Assembly: GCF_002002725.1 (NCBI RefSeq)
Contig: NZ_MUNW01000059.1
Span: 124,001-188,000 of the forward strand
DNA from: Sinorhizobium sp. A49
Lineage (GTDB): Bacteria; Pseudomonadota; Alphaproteobacteria; Rhizobiales; Rhizobiaceae
Direction of reading: 5' to 3'
Length of the DNA stretch: 64,000 bases
Shown: piece by piece, positions 33,952 to 42,528 of the stretch
How positions within the stretch are numbered: position 1 is the stretch's first letter
Layout of the letters: the number at the start of each line of letters is the position of its first letter
The notes under the pieces: model-generated
What the model was told of the DNA's origin: nothing
The model's input: only the letters and a program-made list of their open reading frames with translations
The model's database searches: none
Translations under genes and position numbers: made by a program

Positions 33952-33983
33952 TTCCTGCGGGCATGCCGCGTTGCCCGCAGGAA
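33952..33983. terminator. hairpin between converging DUF1269 and msrB genes
   Basis: TTCCTGCGGGC / GCCCGCAGGAA forms a perfect 11-bp stem with a ten-base loop in the gap between the two stops; no T-run on either side. Confidence 0.65.
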
Positions 33984-33989
33984 CCAGCG

Positions 33990-34490
33990 TCAGGCGCTCG
34001 CCGGCACGAATGCCAGCGCGAAGCCATTGATGCAATGGCGCTTGCCGGTGGGCGGCGGGCCATCGTCGAAGACGTGGCCGAGATGCCCGCCGCAACGATG
34101 GCAGTGACATTCGGTGCGCGTCATGAACAGCGACTTGTCCTCGCGCGTTGCCACGCCACCGGGCAGGGATTGCCAAAAACTCGGCCAACCGGTGCCGCTG
34201 TCATACTTGGCTTCGGATGAGTAGACCGGGAGCGCGCAGCCGGCGCATTGGAATGTACCCTTGCGTTTTTCATGGTTGAGTGCGCTGGTAAACGGTCGCT
34301 CTGTGTCTTCGTGGCGCAAGATCCGGTATTGCTCGTCCGTCAGGATTGCCCGCCATTCGGCATCGGTCTTGGTCACTGCGAAGGTCTCGGCCGAGGCGGG
34401 GCGCGCCGCCAGCGGAAACCCTTTTGCCGCCGCGATCGCAATCACGCTCAACGTCCCACCGAAGATCAGAAAGTTTCGCCGGTTCACCAT
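33990..34490 (-). CDS. msrB: exported peptide-methionine (R)-S-oxide reductase
   Basis: A 166-residue MsrB with a twin-arginine-like signal at the N-terminus (NRRNFLIFGG, then a hydrophobic stretch to ASA at about 34). The zinc ligands are Cys82-x2-Cys85 and Cys130-x2-Cys133, and the catalytic Cys153 is in RHCINGFALAF. The signal implies export to the periplasm, unlike the cytosolic MsrB of most bacteria; it would repair R-methionine sulfoxide in envelope proteins. No msrA is adjacent. It is transcribed toward the DUF1269 gene. Confidence 0.93.
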   Translation of the reverse strand: MVNRRNFLIFGGTLSVIAIAAAKGFPLAARPASAETFAVTKTDAEWRAILTDEQYRILRHEDTERPFTSALNHEKRKGTFQCAGCALPVYSSEAKYDSGTGWPSFWQSLPGGVATREDKSLFMTRTECHCHRCGGHLGHVFDDGPPPTGKRHCINGFALAFVPASA

Positions 34491-34601
34491 CGAACCCTCC
34501 TTTTCACGCCCCTGACGCTGACGTGCTCGAAGATAGCCATCGGCCAGTCAGGCGGCAAAACAAGACCGATCAAAGCGCCGTGAAGGGGATCGGTTGAAAA
34601 G

Positions 34602-34627
34602 GCCACCGATCGCAAGCGATCGGTGGC
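34602..34627 (-). terminator. Rho-independent terminator of the fasciclin gene
   Basis: GCCACCGATCG / CGATCGGTGGC forms a perfect 11-bp stem with a four-base loop; on the minus strand it is followed by CTTTTC, about 80 bases after the fasciclin stop. Confidence 0.8.
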
Positions 34628-34709
34628 AGGGGCGCCGGCGCCACGGATGAGACCGCCGGCGACGGATCGCCTGCGAGTGTCTGCCGCGGCGACCCGGAGA
34701 AGAGAGACC

Positions 34710-35267
34710 TCAGCCCTTGGGCAGCAGCACCTTGTCGATCACATGGATCACGCCGTTCGACTGCTTGACGTCGGCGATGGTGACTGTGGCCGTACCGCCG
34801 GCCTCGTCGGTCAGCGTGATCTTGCCGCCATCGTCCTTGGCTTTCAGAACACAGCCGCCGACGGTCTTGACGTCGTGTTCGCCGCCATCGTCCTTGACCA
34901 TCTTGGCGATCGCCGAGGACATCGCATCGGCCGAGACGACATGGCAGGTGAGAACCGTCGTCAGCTTGTCCTTGTTTTCCGGTTTCAGCAGCGTGTCGAC
35001 CGTGCCGGCCGGCAGGGCGTCGAATGCCTCGTTCGTCGGCGCGAAGACCGTGAACGGGCCCTTGCCCTCAAGGGTTTCGACCAGTCCGGCGGCCTTGACC
35101 GCTGCGACCAGGGTGGTGTGATCCTTCGAGTTGACGGCGTTTTCGACGATATTCTTGTCCGCATACATCGCCGCGCCACCGACCATCGGGTTTTCGGCAT
35201 GAGCGATTGCGGCGCTTGCCGTCAGCAAAGCAATAGTGGCGAACGAACGGAGCCCAGAGGTGAACAT
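34710..35267 (-). CDS. exported fasciclin-domain protein
   Basis: A 185-residue secreted protein with a Sec signal (about 1-25, ending AIAHA-E) and one FAS1 domain with the family boxes FTVFAPTNEAFDALP and the closing VIHVIDKVLLP. FAS1 domains mediate adhesion; S. meliloti Nex18 of this type is reported to matter in symbiosis. The start at 35267 has an AGGAAGG ribosome site. It lies downstream of an ECF sigma factor/anti-sigma pair, separated by 200 bases, the same set found in the sigK-mpt70 system of mycobacteria, so it is a likely target of that sigma factor. Confidence 0.92.
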   Translation of the reverse strand: MFTSGLRSFATIALLTASAAIAHAENPMVGGAAMYADKNIVENAVNSKDHTTLVAAVKAAGLVETLEGKGPFTVFAPTNEAFDALPAGTVDTLLKPENKDKLTTVLTCHVVSADAMSSAIAKMVKDDGGEHDVKTVGGCVLKAKDDGGKITLTDEAGGTATVTIADVKQSNGVIHVIDKVLLPKG

Positions 35268-35467
35268 CTTAGTCTTCCTTCCTGTTGAACCTGTCATGGA
35301 GGCGACACACAAGCCGCCCCGTTGAAACTGCCGTTCCCTCCTCGGGAACATGACAAGCAACGGAAGCCTTCCAAAAAGAGTTTCAGGAATTTTTCAGATT
35401 GTCGGTCGGCCGGGCGAAAACTCGCCCTGAACGCGGCGCAGGCGCGAGAAGAAGAGTACGTGCGGAG

Positions 35468-36190
35468 CTAGAGGTCGCGCGCCTTGCCGAGCGCGATGAT
35501 CGGGCCGGTGGCCGAACCGGTCGGCGAGCCGCCAAGCGGCTCGATGCTGACGGCGAGGACCGAGCCGCGCGAGAACTTCTCGCGCATCGCCGGGGCAATG
35601 AGGATTTCGCCCTCGCCGGTCTGAGGCAGCACGCCGAGGGAGAGAGCCGGGTTGTCGCCGTTGATCAGCCACAGCTCCAGCGATTTTTCCTCCGCCTGCC
35701 GCGTTGCGACCGGCGTCACCCGGAGATGGCCGGTTTCGCGATCGAACCGGGCGACCAGGTCGACCGAGATGCCCTTGCCGGCCATTTCCGCGACAAGCGG
35801 CCGGCCGCCCGATGGCGGCGCAAACAATCCGGCCAGCGAAGCGCCCATGATGCCGGCAATAGCCAGCGAGGCGAGTGCCAGGCCGCGCCAGAGCGCAAGC
35901 GATTGCCAGATACCCGCGCGCGCCGGGGCTGCGGCCGGCGGAGCCGTTTCGAAAAGCCTGCGCTCGATCGCGGCAAAGGTCCGCGCCGGAGGTGCTACGG
36001 GATCATAGGCTTCGTCGAAGGAGGAAAGGTTGTTCTGCCAGCGCGTGACCATGGCGGCGAAATTGCGGTCGGAGGCAAGCCGAGCCTCGACCTTGCGACG
36101 ATCGTCGGCGGACAGCACGCCCAGCACATATTCCCCGGCGATCACCTCGTCGCGGCGGAAGTCTCCTTTGTCTGGGGTGGACGCTGTCAT
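35468..36190 (-). CDS. anti-sigma factor, RskA/ChrR-like
   Basis: A 240-residue membrane protein. The N-terminal cytoplasmic anti-sigma domain (about 10-75, DEVIAGEYVLGVLSADDRRKVEARLA) is followed by one membrane helix (about 104-124) and a periplasmic RskA domain ending with GSPTGSATGPIIALGK, the family's signature close (AVSIEPLGGSPTG). It overlaps the sigma-factor gene by four bases (ATGA) and should hold the sigma factor inactive at the membrane until a periplasmic, possibly redox, signal releases it. Confidence 0.92.
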   Translation of the reverse strand: MTASTPDKGDFRRDEVIAGEYVLGVLSADDRRKVEARLASDRNFAAMVTRWQNNLSSFDEAYDPVAPPARTFAAIERRLFETAPPAAAPARAGIWQSLALWRGLALASLAIAGIMGASLAGLFAPPSGGRPLVAEMAGKGISVDLVARFDRETGHLRVTPVATRQAEEKSLELWLINGDNPALSLGVLPQTGEGEILIAPAMREKFSRGSVLAVSIEPLGGSPTGSATGPIIALGKARDL

Positions 36191-36726
36191 CGCTCCATGC
36201 ACTCTCTCAACTTCAACAGGCTGCGCCTCAACCAGGTTCGCATCGTGTTCAGCGGCACAGCATACACTTCGGCCAGTTCCTGATAGCTCAGGCCTTCGAC
36301 ATAGGCACGTCGCACGGCATCGGCCCGATCGGTCTCGAGCTCCTGCATGCACGCATCGATCCGCCTGCCCTCCGCTTTCACCACTGCCGTCTTTTCAGGA
36401 TCGGCAGCAGGATCAGCCAAATCATAGGCTTCGTCAATCGCGTTGGCGACGGGTTTGCGCGCCCGGATCAGGTCGATGGCGCGGTTGCGCGCAATCGCCG
36501 CCAACCAGGAAATCGGCGTTGACTGCCCTGGAGAAAAACGGTCGGCATGCTGCCATATTCTGACGTAGACTTCCTGCAGCGCTTCTTCCGCTTCACTTCG
36601 ATCTCTAAGGATACGCAGGCAAATGGCGAAAAGTTTCGGGCTGGTCAGCCGGTAAAGCTCGGCAAAGGCCGCGCGATCCCTGAGCGAAACACGGCCGAGC
36701 AGTCCAGAAATTTCCTCGTCGATCAT
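36187..36726 (-). CDS. ECF-family RNA polymerase sigma factor
   Basis: A 179-residue extracytoplasmic-function sigma factor with region 2 at about 22-90 (LYRLTSPKLFAICLRIL, EAEEALQEVYVRIWQHADRF) and region 4 at about 125-175 (SYQELAEVYAVPLNTMRTWLRRSL). It is the SigK/RpoE-like type that pairs with RskA-domain anti-sigma factors. It is first of the pair and faces argB. Autoregulation and control of the fasciclin gene are likely by analogy, but I could not identify a shared promoter motif with confidence. Confidence 0.93.
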   Translation of the reverse strand: MIDEEISGLLGRVSLRDRAAFAELYRLTSPKLFAICLRILRDRSEAEEALQEVYVRIWQHADRFSPGQSTPISWLAAIARNRAIDLIRARKPVANAIDEAYDLADPAADPEKTAVVKAEGRRIDACMQELETDRADAVRRAYVEGLSYQELAEVYAVPLNTMRTWLRRSLLKLRECMER

Positions 36727-36882
36727 TGCCTACCCGACCCGATGCATTCTTGAGACAGGACATAGGGCACAAATCGCCATCCGCCAGCGTGCATCGTCAT
36801 TGCTGTTTTATGTTGCTCCCCGATCATTCCATCAACGGGAAACATGCGTTAAACAGCAGCCGGTATTTTTCGAGGGTCCGCC

Positions 36883-37770
36883 ATGTCCGCCAATGAAAGT
36901 GAAATCCAGGCACGCCTGCTTACCCAGGCCCTGCCCTACATGCAGCGCTACGAGAACAAGACGATCGTCGTCAAATATGGCGGCCACGCCATGGGCAATG
37001 CCGAACTCGGCCGCGCCTTTGCAAGCGATATCGCGCTGTTGAAACAGTCGGGCGTCAACCCGATCGTCGTGCACGGCGGCGGCCCACAGATCGGCGCGAT
37101 GCTGACGAAGATGGGCATCGAATCAAAGTTCGAAGGCGGCCTGCGCGTCACCGACGAAAAGACCGTCGAGATCGTCGAGATGGTGCTCGCCGGCTCGATC
37201 AACAAGGAGATCGTCGCCCTCATCAACCAGACCGGCGAATGGGCGATCGGCCTTTGCGGCAAGGACGGCAACATGGTCTTCGCCGAAAAGGCGCGCAAGA
37301 CCATCAAGGACCCGGATAGCAACATCGAGCGCGTGCTCGATCTCGGTTTCGTCGGCGAAGTGGTCGAAGTCGACCGCACGCTGATCGACCTGCTCGCCCG
37401 CTCGGAAATGATCCCGGTGATCGCGCCAGTGGCGCCTGGCCGCGACGGACACACCTACAATATCAACGCCGACACCTTTGCCGGTGCCATTGCCGGTGCG
37501 CTCAACGCCACGCGTCTGTTGTTCCTGACGGACGTTCCGGGCGTGCTCGACAAGGATGGCAAGCTGATCAAGGAACTATCGGTCGCTCAGGCCCGCGCCC
37601 TGATCGCCGACGGCACGATTTCCGGCGGCATGATCCCGAAGGTCGAGACCTGCATCGAAGCGATCAAGGCCGGCGTCCAAGGCGTCGTCATCCTCAACGG
37701 CAAGACGGCCCATTCGGTGCTGCTCGAGATCTTCACCGAGCGCGGCGCCGGCACGCTGATCGTTCCCTGA
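36883..37770 (+). CDS. argB: acetylglutamate kinase
   Basis: A 295-residue enzyme phosphorylating N-acetylglutamate, the second step of arginine synthesis. [10 protein letters not shown] (phosphate-binding Lys and Gly-rich loop), [28 protein letters not shown] and DVPGVLD match the family, and the N-terminal extension before the kinase core is that of hexameric, arginine-inhibited enzymes that respond to PII. A weak GAGGG ribosome site precedes the ATG. It stands alone, divergent from the sigma factor. Confidence 0.97.
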   Translation: MSANESEIQARLLTQALPYMQRYENKTIVVKYGGHAMGNAELGRAFASDIALLKQSGVNPIVVHGGGPQIGAMLTKMGIESKFEGGLRVTDEKTVEIVEMVLAGSINKEIVALINQTGEWAIGLCGKDGNMVFAEKARKTIKDPDSNIERVLDLGFVGEVVEVDRTLIDLLARSEMIPVIAPVAPGRDGHTYNINADTFAGAIAGALNATRLLFLTDVPGVLDKDGKLIKELSVAQARALIADGTISGGMIPKVETCIEAIKAGVQGVVILNGKTAHSVLLEIFTERGAGTLIVP

Positions 37771-37793
37771 GCGGCAGCTTGCCACGACGCATG

Positions 37794-37837
37794 AAAAAAG
37801 CGGGATACGGTTTTCAGGCCGTGTCCCGCTTCTGTTT
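37794..37837. terminator. bidirectional Rho-independent terminator
   Basis: AAAAAAGCGGGATACGG and CCGTGTCCCGCTTCTGTTTTT form a stem of 11 bp with one mismatch and A/T-runs on both sides, between the converging argB and PEP-mutase-family genes. Confidence 0.93.
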
Positions 37838-37847
37838 TTGACCATGC

Positions 37848-38615
37848 TCAGGCCTGATAAACGGCCACGGCTTCCTGCTTCAGCTTCTCCATCATCGCCC
37901 GATAAGGGAACGGCCCGTAGCTGACCCGGGCGACGCCGGCCGAAGCCAGCGTCTTCAGATCAGGTGCGCCCGGTCGCATCATCACGTTGACCGGCAAGCT
38001 CGAGGCGGCGCAGACCTTGGCGATCAACCCCTCGTCCACCAACCACGGCACGAAGAAGCCGCTGGCGCCCGCTTCGGCAAAGGCCTTTCCGCGCGCAATC
38101 GCCTCATCGACGAGGCCGGCATGGTGGGCCGCATCGCTCGCCTGCAGGAACAGGTCGGTGCGGGCATTGATGAACAACGGCACGCCACGGCGATCCGCCA
38201 TCTCGCGGATAGCCCGGATACGGGCGGCTTGCTTCTCGAGTGCATGCACGCCTGACTTGCCGACCACCTGGTCCTCGAAATTGATACCGATGGCGCCGAC
38301 GTCGATCAGCCGCGAGACGTTGGCAGCCCCCGTTGCCGGATCATCGGAATAGGCGCCCTCGAAATCGACCGTCACCGGCAGTTCGGTCGAGCCGACGATC
38401 AGCCGGGCGATATCGGTCAACAGCGCCAACGGCACCTTCTCGCCATCGCCGAAGCCATGAGCGGCGGCGATCGACCAGCTGCCGGTGGCAAGCGCCCTGG
38501 CTCCGGCCTCGGCGACCGCCTTGGCGCTGCCGGCATCCCAGATGTTGTAGAGCACCACCGGATCGCCCTTTTTATGCAGGGCGGCAAAGGCGAGCGCCTT
38601 TTCCTTCTGGTTCAT
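37848..38615 (-). CDS. isocitrate lyase/PEP mutase family protein
   Basis: A 255-residue (beta/alpha)8-barrel protein of the PEP mutase/isocitrate lyase superfamily. Metal and substrate motifs are seen as VDFEGAYSDDP, GINFEDQV and INARTDLFL. The KKCGH-type loop that defines isocitrate lyase is absent, so it is a smaller oxaloacetate decarboxylase- or carboxyPEP mutase-like member of unknown substrate. The start at 38615 has a GGAGGAAACG ribosome site and overlaps the ada stop by four bases, so the two are co-translated. Confidence 0.88.
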   Translation of the reverse strand: MNQKEKALAFAALHKKGDPVVLYNIWDAGSAKAVAEAGARALATGSWSIAAAHGFGDGEKVPLALLTDIARLIVGSTELPVTVDFEGAYSDDPATGAANVSRLIDVGAIGINFEDQVVGKSGVHALEKQAARIRAIREMADRRGVPLFINARTDLFLQASDAAHHAGLVDEAIARGKAFAEAGASGFFVPWLVDEGLIAKVCAASSLPVNVMMRPGAPDLKTLASAGVARVSYGPFPYRAMMEKLKQEAVAVYQA

Positions 38616-39691
38616 TGCGTTTCCTCCACGAACGGGCTGACAGGTTTCGCTTTCGCCTCGTGCCGCAACAGCCACTGTTTCCGCCAGAGCCCACCGCCGT
38701 AACCCGTGAGCGAACCGTCAGCGCCAAGGCAGCGGTGGCAGGGTATGACGATGGCGATCCGGTTGGATCCGTTGGCACTGGCCACGGCACGCGCGGACTG
38801 GATCGTAGCGACCTCGCGGGCAATGTCACCATAGGACCGCGTCCCACCGGCGGGAATCTTTACAAGCTTCTCCCAGACGTTGCGCTCGAAAGGCGTCCCG
38901 CCGGGCGCAAGCGGCGTTTGGAATGCGCCCATATCGCCCGCGAAATAGGCCTTCAACTCGCCTTCAATCCTGTCGATCGGCGCCGTCCTGCCGGGGACAA
39001 TCGCCGAGCGTGTCGCTCGCTTCAGCGCCGCGAGTTCCGTCGGCAATGCCTTGCGATCGTGGAACTCGAGCAGATGCAGATGTGTGGCGTCGCCGATCGC
39101 GACCATGGGGCCGATCGGCGTCTCGAGCCAATCAAAGGAGAGCAGCTCCCGCCCCAAAGCGGCGGCCGGCGCGTCGCCAAGCAATCGCTGGAAGGCGGCA
39201 CGAAAGCCGCTCGGCGATTCGTAACCGGCTTCGAGCTGGGCGTCGATCACGCGCCCTCCGTTGGCGAGCTGGCGGGCAGCAAGCCCCAGGCGGCGATACC
39301 GCGCCAGATCGAGAAAGGTGATGCCGAGATTGCGTTTGAACGCCCGTCGGACAGTCGACGGATCGAGCCCGCGGCGCACGATATCATCCTCGCTCCAGCG
39401 CCGCTCAGGTGCTACTTCCAGCGCCTGCAGCAGCTCTTGTACCAGCGGATCCTTGGCGCCGAAGGTGGCGAGCGGCCGGCAGCGCTGGCAGGGACGGAAC
39501 CCCGTCTCCAGGCAGGTGCCGATCGAGCCCACGAAAATCGTATTTTCTCGCTTCGGCTTGCGGGCTGGGCAGGACAGGCGGCAGAAGACGCCTGTTGTCT
39601 TGACGCAGACGAAGGCTGAACCTTCGTATTCGGTGCTTCGCGCCATCAAGGCGTCGTAGAGCGTTTCATCGGAAGGAAGATCGAACAACAT
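38612..39691 (-). CDS. ada: bifunctional DNA repair methyltransferase and regulator Ada
   Basis: A 359-residue Ada protein with all parts: methylphosphotriester-accepting Cys37 in GVFCRLSCPARKP with the second pair in PCQRC forming the zinc site, an AraC-type helix-turn-helix (about 85-175, VRRGLDPSTVRRAFKRNLG) and a C-terminal O6-alkylguanine transferase with PCHRC (active Cys318). It repairs alkylated DNA irreversibly and, once methylated at the N-terminal Cys, activates its own operon. The downstream PEP-mutase-family gene would be co-induced by alkylation. Confidence 0.96.
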   Translation of the reverse strand: MLFDLPSDETLYDALMARSTEYEGSAFVCVKTTGVFCRLSCPARKPKRENTIFVGSIGTCLETGFRPCQRCRPLATFGAKDPLVQELLQALEVAPERRWSEDDIVRRGLDPSTVRRAFKRNLGITFLDLARYRRLGLAARQLANGGRVIDAQLEAGYESPSGFRAAFQRLLGDAPAAALGRELLSFDWLETPIGPMVAIGDATHLHLLEFHDRKALPTELAALKRATRSAIVPGRTAPIDRIEGELKAYFAGDMGAFQTPLAPGGTPFERNVWEKLVKIPAGGTRSYGDIAREVATIQSARAVASANGSNRIAIVIPCHRCLGADGSLTGYGGGLWRKQWLLRHEAKAKPVSPFVEETQ

Positions 39692-39764
39692 GGCGTGGTT
39701 CTACCACGACCACAGGGCGAAGAGACGCCGGTTTTCGGGCGTCTATTTTTTCAGATCAGCGTTG

Positions 39765-40679
39765 TCAGATCAGCACGAGCGTCACCACGCCGAGCACGAT
39801 CAGCAGGCAGCCGAGAAGTTCGAGCCGATTGATCCATTCGCGGAAGATGAAGAAGGACGAGGCGAATGTGAAGAGCATCTCGACCTGCGCCACCACCTTG
39901 ACGATCGCCGCCTGCTGCAGCGTCATTGCCATGAACCAGCCGAAGGACGCGGAAGCGCCGACGAAACCGACGACGACGGCCGGTTTCCACGCGGCGGCGA
40001 TCAGCTTGAGCTCGCCTGGTTCGCGGGCCACGATCCAGATCAGCATCACCACCGTCTGCAGCAGGATGACGAAGCCGAGCGTGAAGCTTGCCTGCATCAT
40101 GTAATCGGGTGCCGGCAAGCTCGGTGCGAGTGCGAGCGACGCGGAACGATAGGCGACGGCCGAGAGCCCGAAGAACGTTCCCGAAAGCAGGCCGATGCCG
40201 GCGGTGCGGCTGAAAACCGACGTGACCAGCGAGCGTGGGCTGAGCGTCGTGCGCGCGACCGAAATCAGCATGACGCCGACAACAGAGATGGCGATCGCCA
40301 CCAGCGTGCCCTCGCTCGCCCGCTCGCCGAGGAAGATGAGGCCGAAGAGGGCTGCCTGGGCCGGCTCGGTGCGCGAATAGGCGGTGCCGACCGCAAAGTT
40401 GCGGAAGGAAAAGAGGTGTACCAACAGGAAAGTTGCGGCGATCTGTGCCAGCCCGCCGATCACGGCCCAGAGGAAAAAGGTGCCATTGGGTACCGGAAGC
40501 GGACGACCCACCACCTGCCAGAGCACGAACAGATAGAACAACGCAAAAGGCAGGCCGAAGCCGAAACGCACGAAGGTCGCGCCCGTCGTGCCCATGACGC
40601 CCTTCAGGTGTTTCTGCATGGCGGAGCGGACATTCTGAAGGAAGGCCGCAGCGACGGTGATGAGTACCCAGGTTTCCAT
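39765..40679 (-). CDS. DMT/EamA family transporter
   Basis: A 304-residue inner-membrane protein with about ten membrane segments in two repeats. TAYSRTEPAQAALFGLIFLGERAS and the late VVAQVEMLFTFASSFFIFREWINRLELLG correspond to the conserved ends of the EamA repeats. The substrate is unknown. It is not closely similar to the other DMT protein at 31.6 kb. It lies 74 bases after ada's upstream end on the same strand and probably has its own promoter. Confidence 0.88.
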   Translation of the reverse strand: METWVLITVAAAFLQNVRSAMQKHLKGVMGTTGATFVRFGFGLPFALFYLFVLWQVVGRPLPVPNGTFFLWAVIGGLAQIAATFLLVHLFSFRNFAVGTAYSRTEPAQAALFGLIFLGERASEGTLVAIAISVVGVMLISVARTTLSPRSLVTSVFSRTAGIGLLSGTFFGLSAVAYRSASLALAPSLPAPDYMMQASFTLGFVILLQTVVMLIWIVAREPGELKLIAAAWKPAVVVGFVGASASFGWFMAMTLQQAAIVKVVAQVEMLFTFASSFFIFREWINRLELLGCLLIVLGVVTLVLI

Positions 40680-40738
40680 GGCCGCGAGCTAGCATGCCCG
40701 GCCTGGTATTGCCAAGAACTCCATACGCTCTCGCCTAT

Positions 40739-41530
40739 TTAGTCTGATTTTTCCTGGACGTCCGCCAGTTCGCCAGCCCGACGGAGCGTCAGCGGCGGGA
40801 CCTCTTCTTCGAAAATCTTCACGCTCTGATCGTAATTCGGCGCGATCGTGCCCAGCAGGCGATCCCAGAAGGAGAAATAGTTGCCGTAATTGTACCGGAA
40901 GCCGGAATGATGCTGGTCGTGGAACGTCGTGCACAACAGAGGCGACGGATAACGTGCGGTGGATGTGGCGAAATACTCGAAGCCACAATGGCCGATCATG
41001 CCATTGAAATGTTCGAACAACCGGTGCCCTATGAGGATTGCCGGCGGAAACGGGATGACGAAAACGACGACGGCCGAAAAGCTCTGCAGAAGGAAGTTGT
41101 CGACGACATCCTCCGAATAGGTGCTCCAGATCGTCGGCGCGACGCTTTTGTGATGAAGGGCGTGCAGCGGGAAGAGCCACCGGGTGTGCAGCAGCCGATG
41201 CATGAAATAGAACCAGGTATCGTAGAGGAACATGCACAGCACGAAGAGCGGCACCGCCGCCCACCAGTGCAGAGCCCAGGACGCCGGCGCCCAGCCCTTC
41301 TGCTGGACGTAAAGACCGATCGTCAGCGGCAGGCAGGCGCTGAACATCGACGCCAGGCTCTGGCGGATTTCCGCCTTGCGGCGTCTGCCCGAACCGCGGC
41401 CCTTCTGGATCTTTCGTTCCGGATTGCGGGCGTTGAACCAGGTCACGCCATAGCCGAAGGCGAAATAGGTCACGACGGTCGTCGCGTAAAACCCGAACAG
41501 AAACAGCAGATAGAACACTTCGTCCGACAT
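40739..41530 (-). CDS. sterol desaturase/fatty acid hydroxylase family protein
   Basis: A 263-residue membrane di-iron protein with four to five hydrophobic segments and the three histidine boxes of the family: HRLLH, HALHH and HDQHH, in the usual spacing. Such enzymes hydroxylate or desaturate lipid tails; in rhizobia relatives act on ornithine lipids, hopanoids or fatty acids, but this protein's substrate is unknown. ATG at 41530 with GCAGG five bases before is preferred over a GTG two codons earlier. It is divergent from the HAD gene. Confidence 0.9.
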   Translation of the reverse strand: MSDEVFYLLFLFGFYATTVVTYFAFGYGVTWFNARNPERKIQKGRGSGRRRKAEIRQSLASMFSACLPLTIGLYVQQKGWAPASWALHWWAAVPLFVLCMFLYDTWFYFMHRLLHTRWLFPLHALHHKSVAPTIWSTYSEDVVDNFLLQSFSAVVVFVIPFPPAILIGHRLFEHFNGMIGHCGFEYFATSTARYPSPLLCTTFHDQHHSGFRYNYGNYFSFWDRLLGTIAPNYDQSVKIFEEEVPPLTLRRAGELADVQEKSD

Positions 41531-41686
41531 GTGCACCTGCCGCCACGTGTCTGAAACCGCCCCAGGCGAAAGATGCCATGCCGTCTAGGCAATTCAAAGT
41601 GGAAATGCGTGCGCCGGCAGGACAACCCGTGCTGCGACATGCATTTTGTCGTTTGCCGCCCATCACCGCCATGTCATAAGGCAGTC

Positions 41687-42400
41687 ATGAAAAAGCTCGA
41701 TCGCCTGCCGACCCACGACGATTTCTCCCATGTCACCGACTGGGTGTTCGACCTGGACAACACGCTCTATCCGCATCACGTCAATCTGTTCTCGCAGATC
41801 GACCGCAACATGACGGCCTATGTTGCCGCGCTTTTGTCGCTGGAGCCGGCGGACGCGAAGAAGCTGCAAAAAGACTATTACCGCGATCACGGCACGACGC
41901 TCAAAGGCCTGATGATCCACCACGGCATCGACCCGAACGAATTCCTCGAAAAGGCCCACGCGATCGACTACAGCATCGTGCCGCCGGACCCGACGCTGGG
42001 CGAGGCGATCAAGGCGCTGCCGGGACGCAAGTTCATCTTCACCAACGGCAGCGTCGCCCATGCGGAGATGACCGCTCGCGCGCTCGGCATCCTCGATCAC
42101 TTCAACGACATTTTCGATATCGTCGCTGCCGATTTCGTGCCGAAGCCGGCGGGTGAAACCTATGACAAGTTCATGAGCCTGCACCGGGTCGACACGCGCA
42201 ATGCGGCGATGTTCGAGGACCTGCCGCGCAACCTGCTGGTCCCCAAGACCCTGGGCATGAAGACGGTTCTGCTGGTGCCGCGCAACTTCGAATACGAGTT
42301 TGCCGAATCCTGGGAGCAGTCCGGGGACGAGGACGAGCAGATCGATTACGTGACCGAGGACCTTGCCAGCTTCCTCAAACACGTAATCGCCGACCTCTGA
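41687..42400 (+). CDS. pyrimidine 5'-nucleotidase, HAD family
   Basis: A 237-residue haloacid-dehalogenase-type phosphatase of the Sdt1/YjjG-like pyrimidine 5'-nucleotidase subfamily. The nucleophile motif VFDLDNTLYP has Asp22 and Asp24; motif II is IFTNGS; motif III Lys and motif IV FEDLPRNLLVPK complete the site. It probably dephosphorylates UMP, CMP or damaged pyrimidine nucleotides. AAGG lies a few bases before the ATG. In many alphaproteobacteria this gene lies near argB and dapD, as here. Confidence 0.9.
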   Translation: MKKLDRLPTHDDFSHVTDWVFDLDNTLYPHHVNLFSQIDRNMTAYVAALLSLEPADAKKLQKDYYRDHGTTLKGLMIHHGIDPNEFLEKAHAIDYSIVPPDPTLGEAIKALPGRKFIFTNGSVAHAEMTARALGILDHFNDIFDIVAADFVPKPAGETYDKFMSLHRVDTRNAAMFEDLPRNLLVPKTLGMKTVLLVPRNFEYEFAESWEQSGDEDEQIDYVTEDLASFLKHVIADL

Positions 42401-42419
42401 CGCCGACACAATTTGGTCA

Positions 42420-42437
42420 GGGAAAAACCCCTTTCCC
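42420..42437 (+). terminator. hairpin after the HAD gene
   Basis: GGGAAA / TTTCCC around AACCCC lies 20 bases after the stop, with no T-run; a weak candidate. Confidence 0.35.
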
Positions 42438-42528
42438 GCCAAAGGCTTAAATTACCAAAGTTTAACTGGTGCCCGCCGCCTGGCTGCCTATCATTCGTTC
42501 AGGGATAACCCGATCGAAAGGAAGCATG

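Noticed and set aside
35332-35348. GTTCCC-TCCTC-GGGAAC upstream of the fasciclin gene as a second Clr box
   Set aside because: The arms are symmetric but the spacing between them is too long for the GTYHC-N4-GRWAC pattern.
35268-36882. A shared ECF promoter motif upstream of the sigma and fasciclin genes
   Set aside because: By eye, GGAA-like upstream elements occur in both but the spacing to any common downstream element differs, so no motif is claimed.
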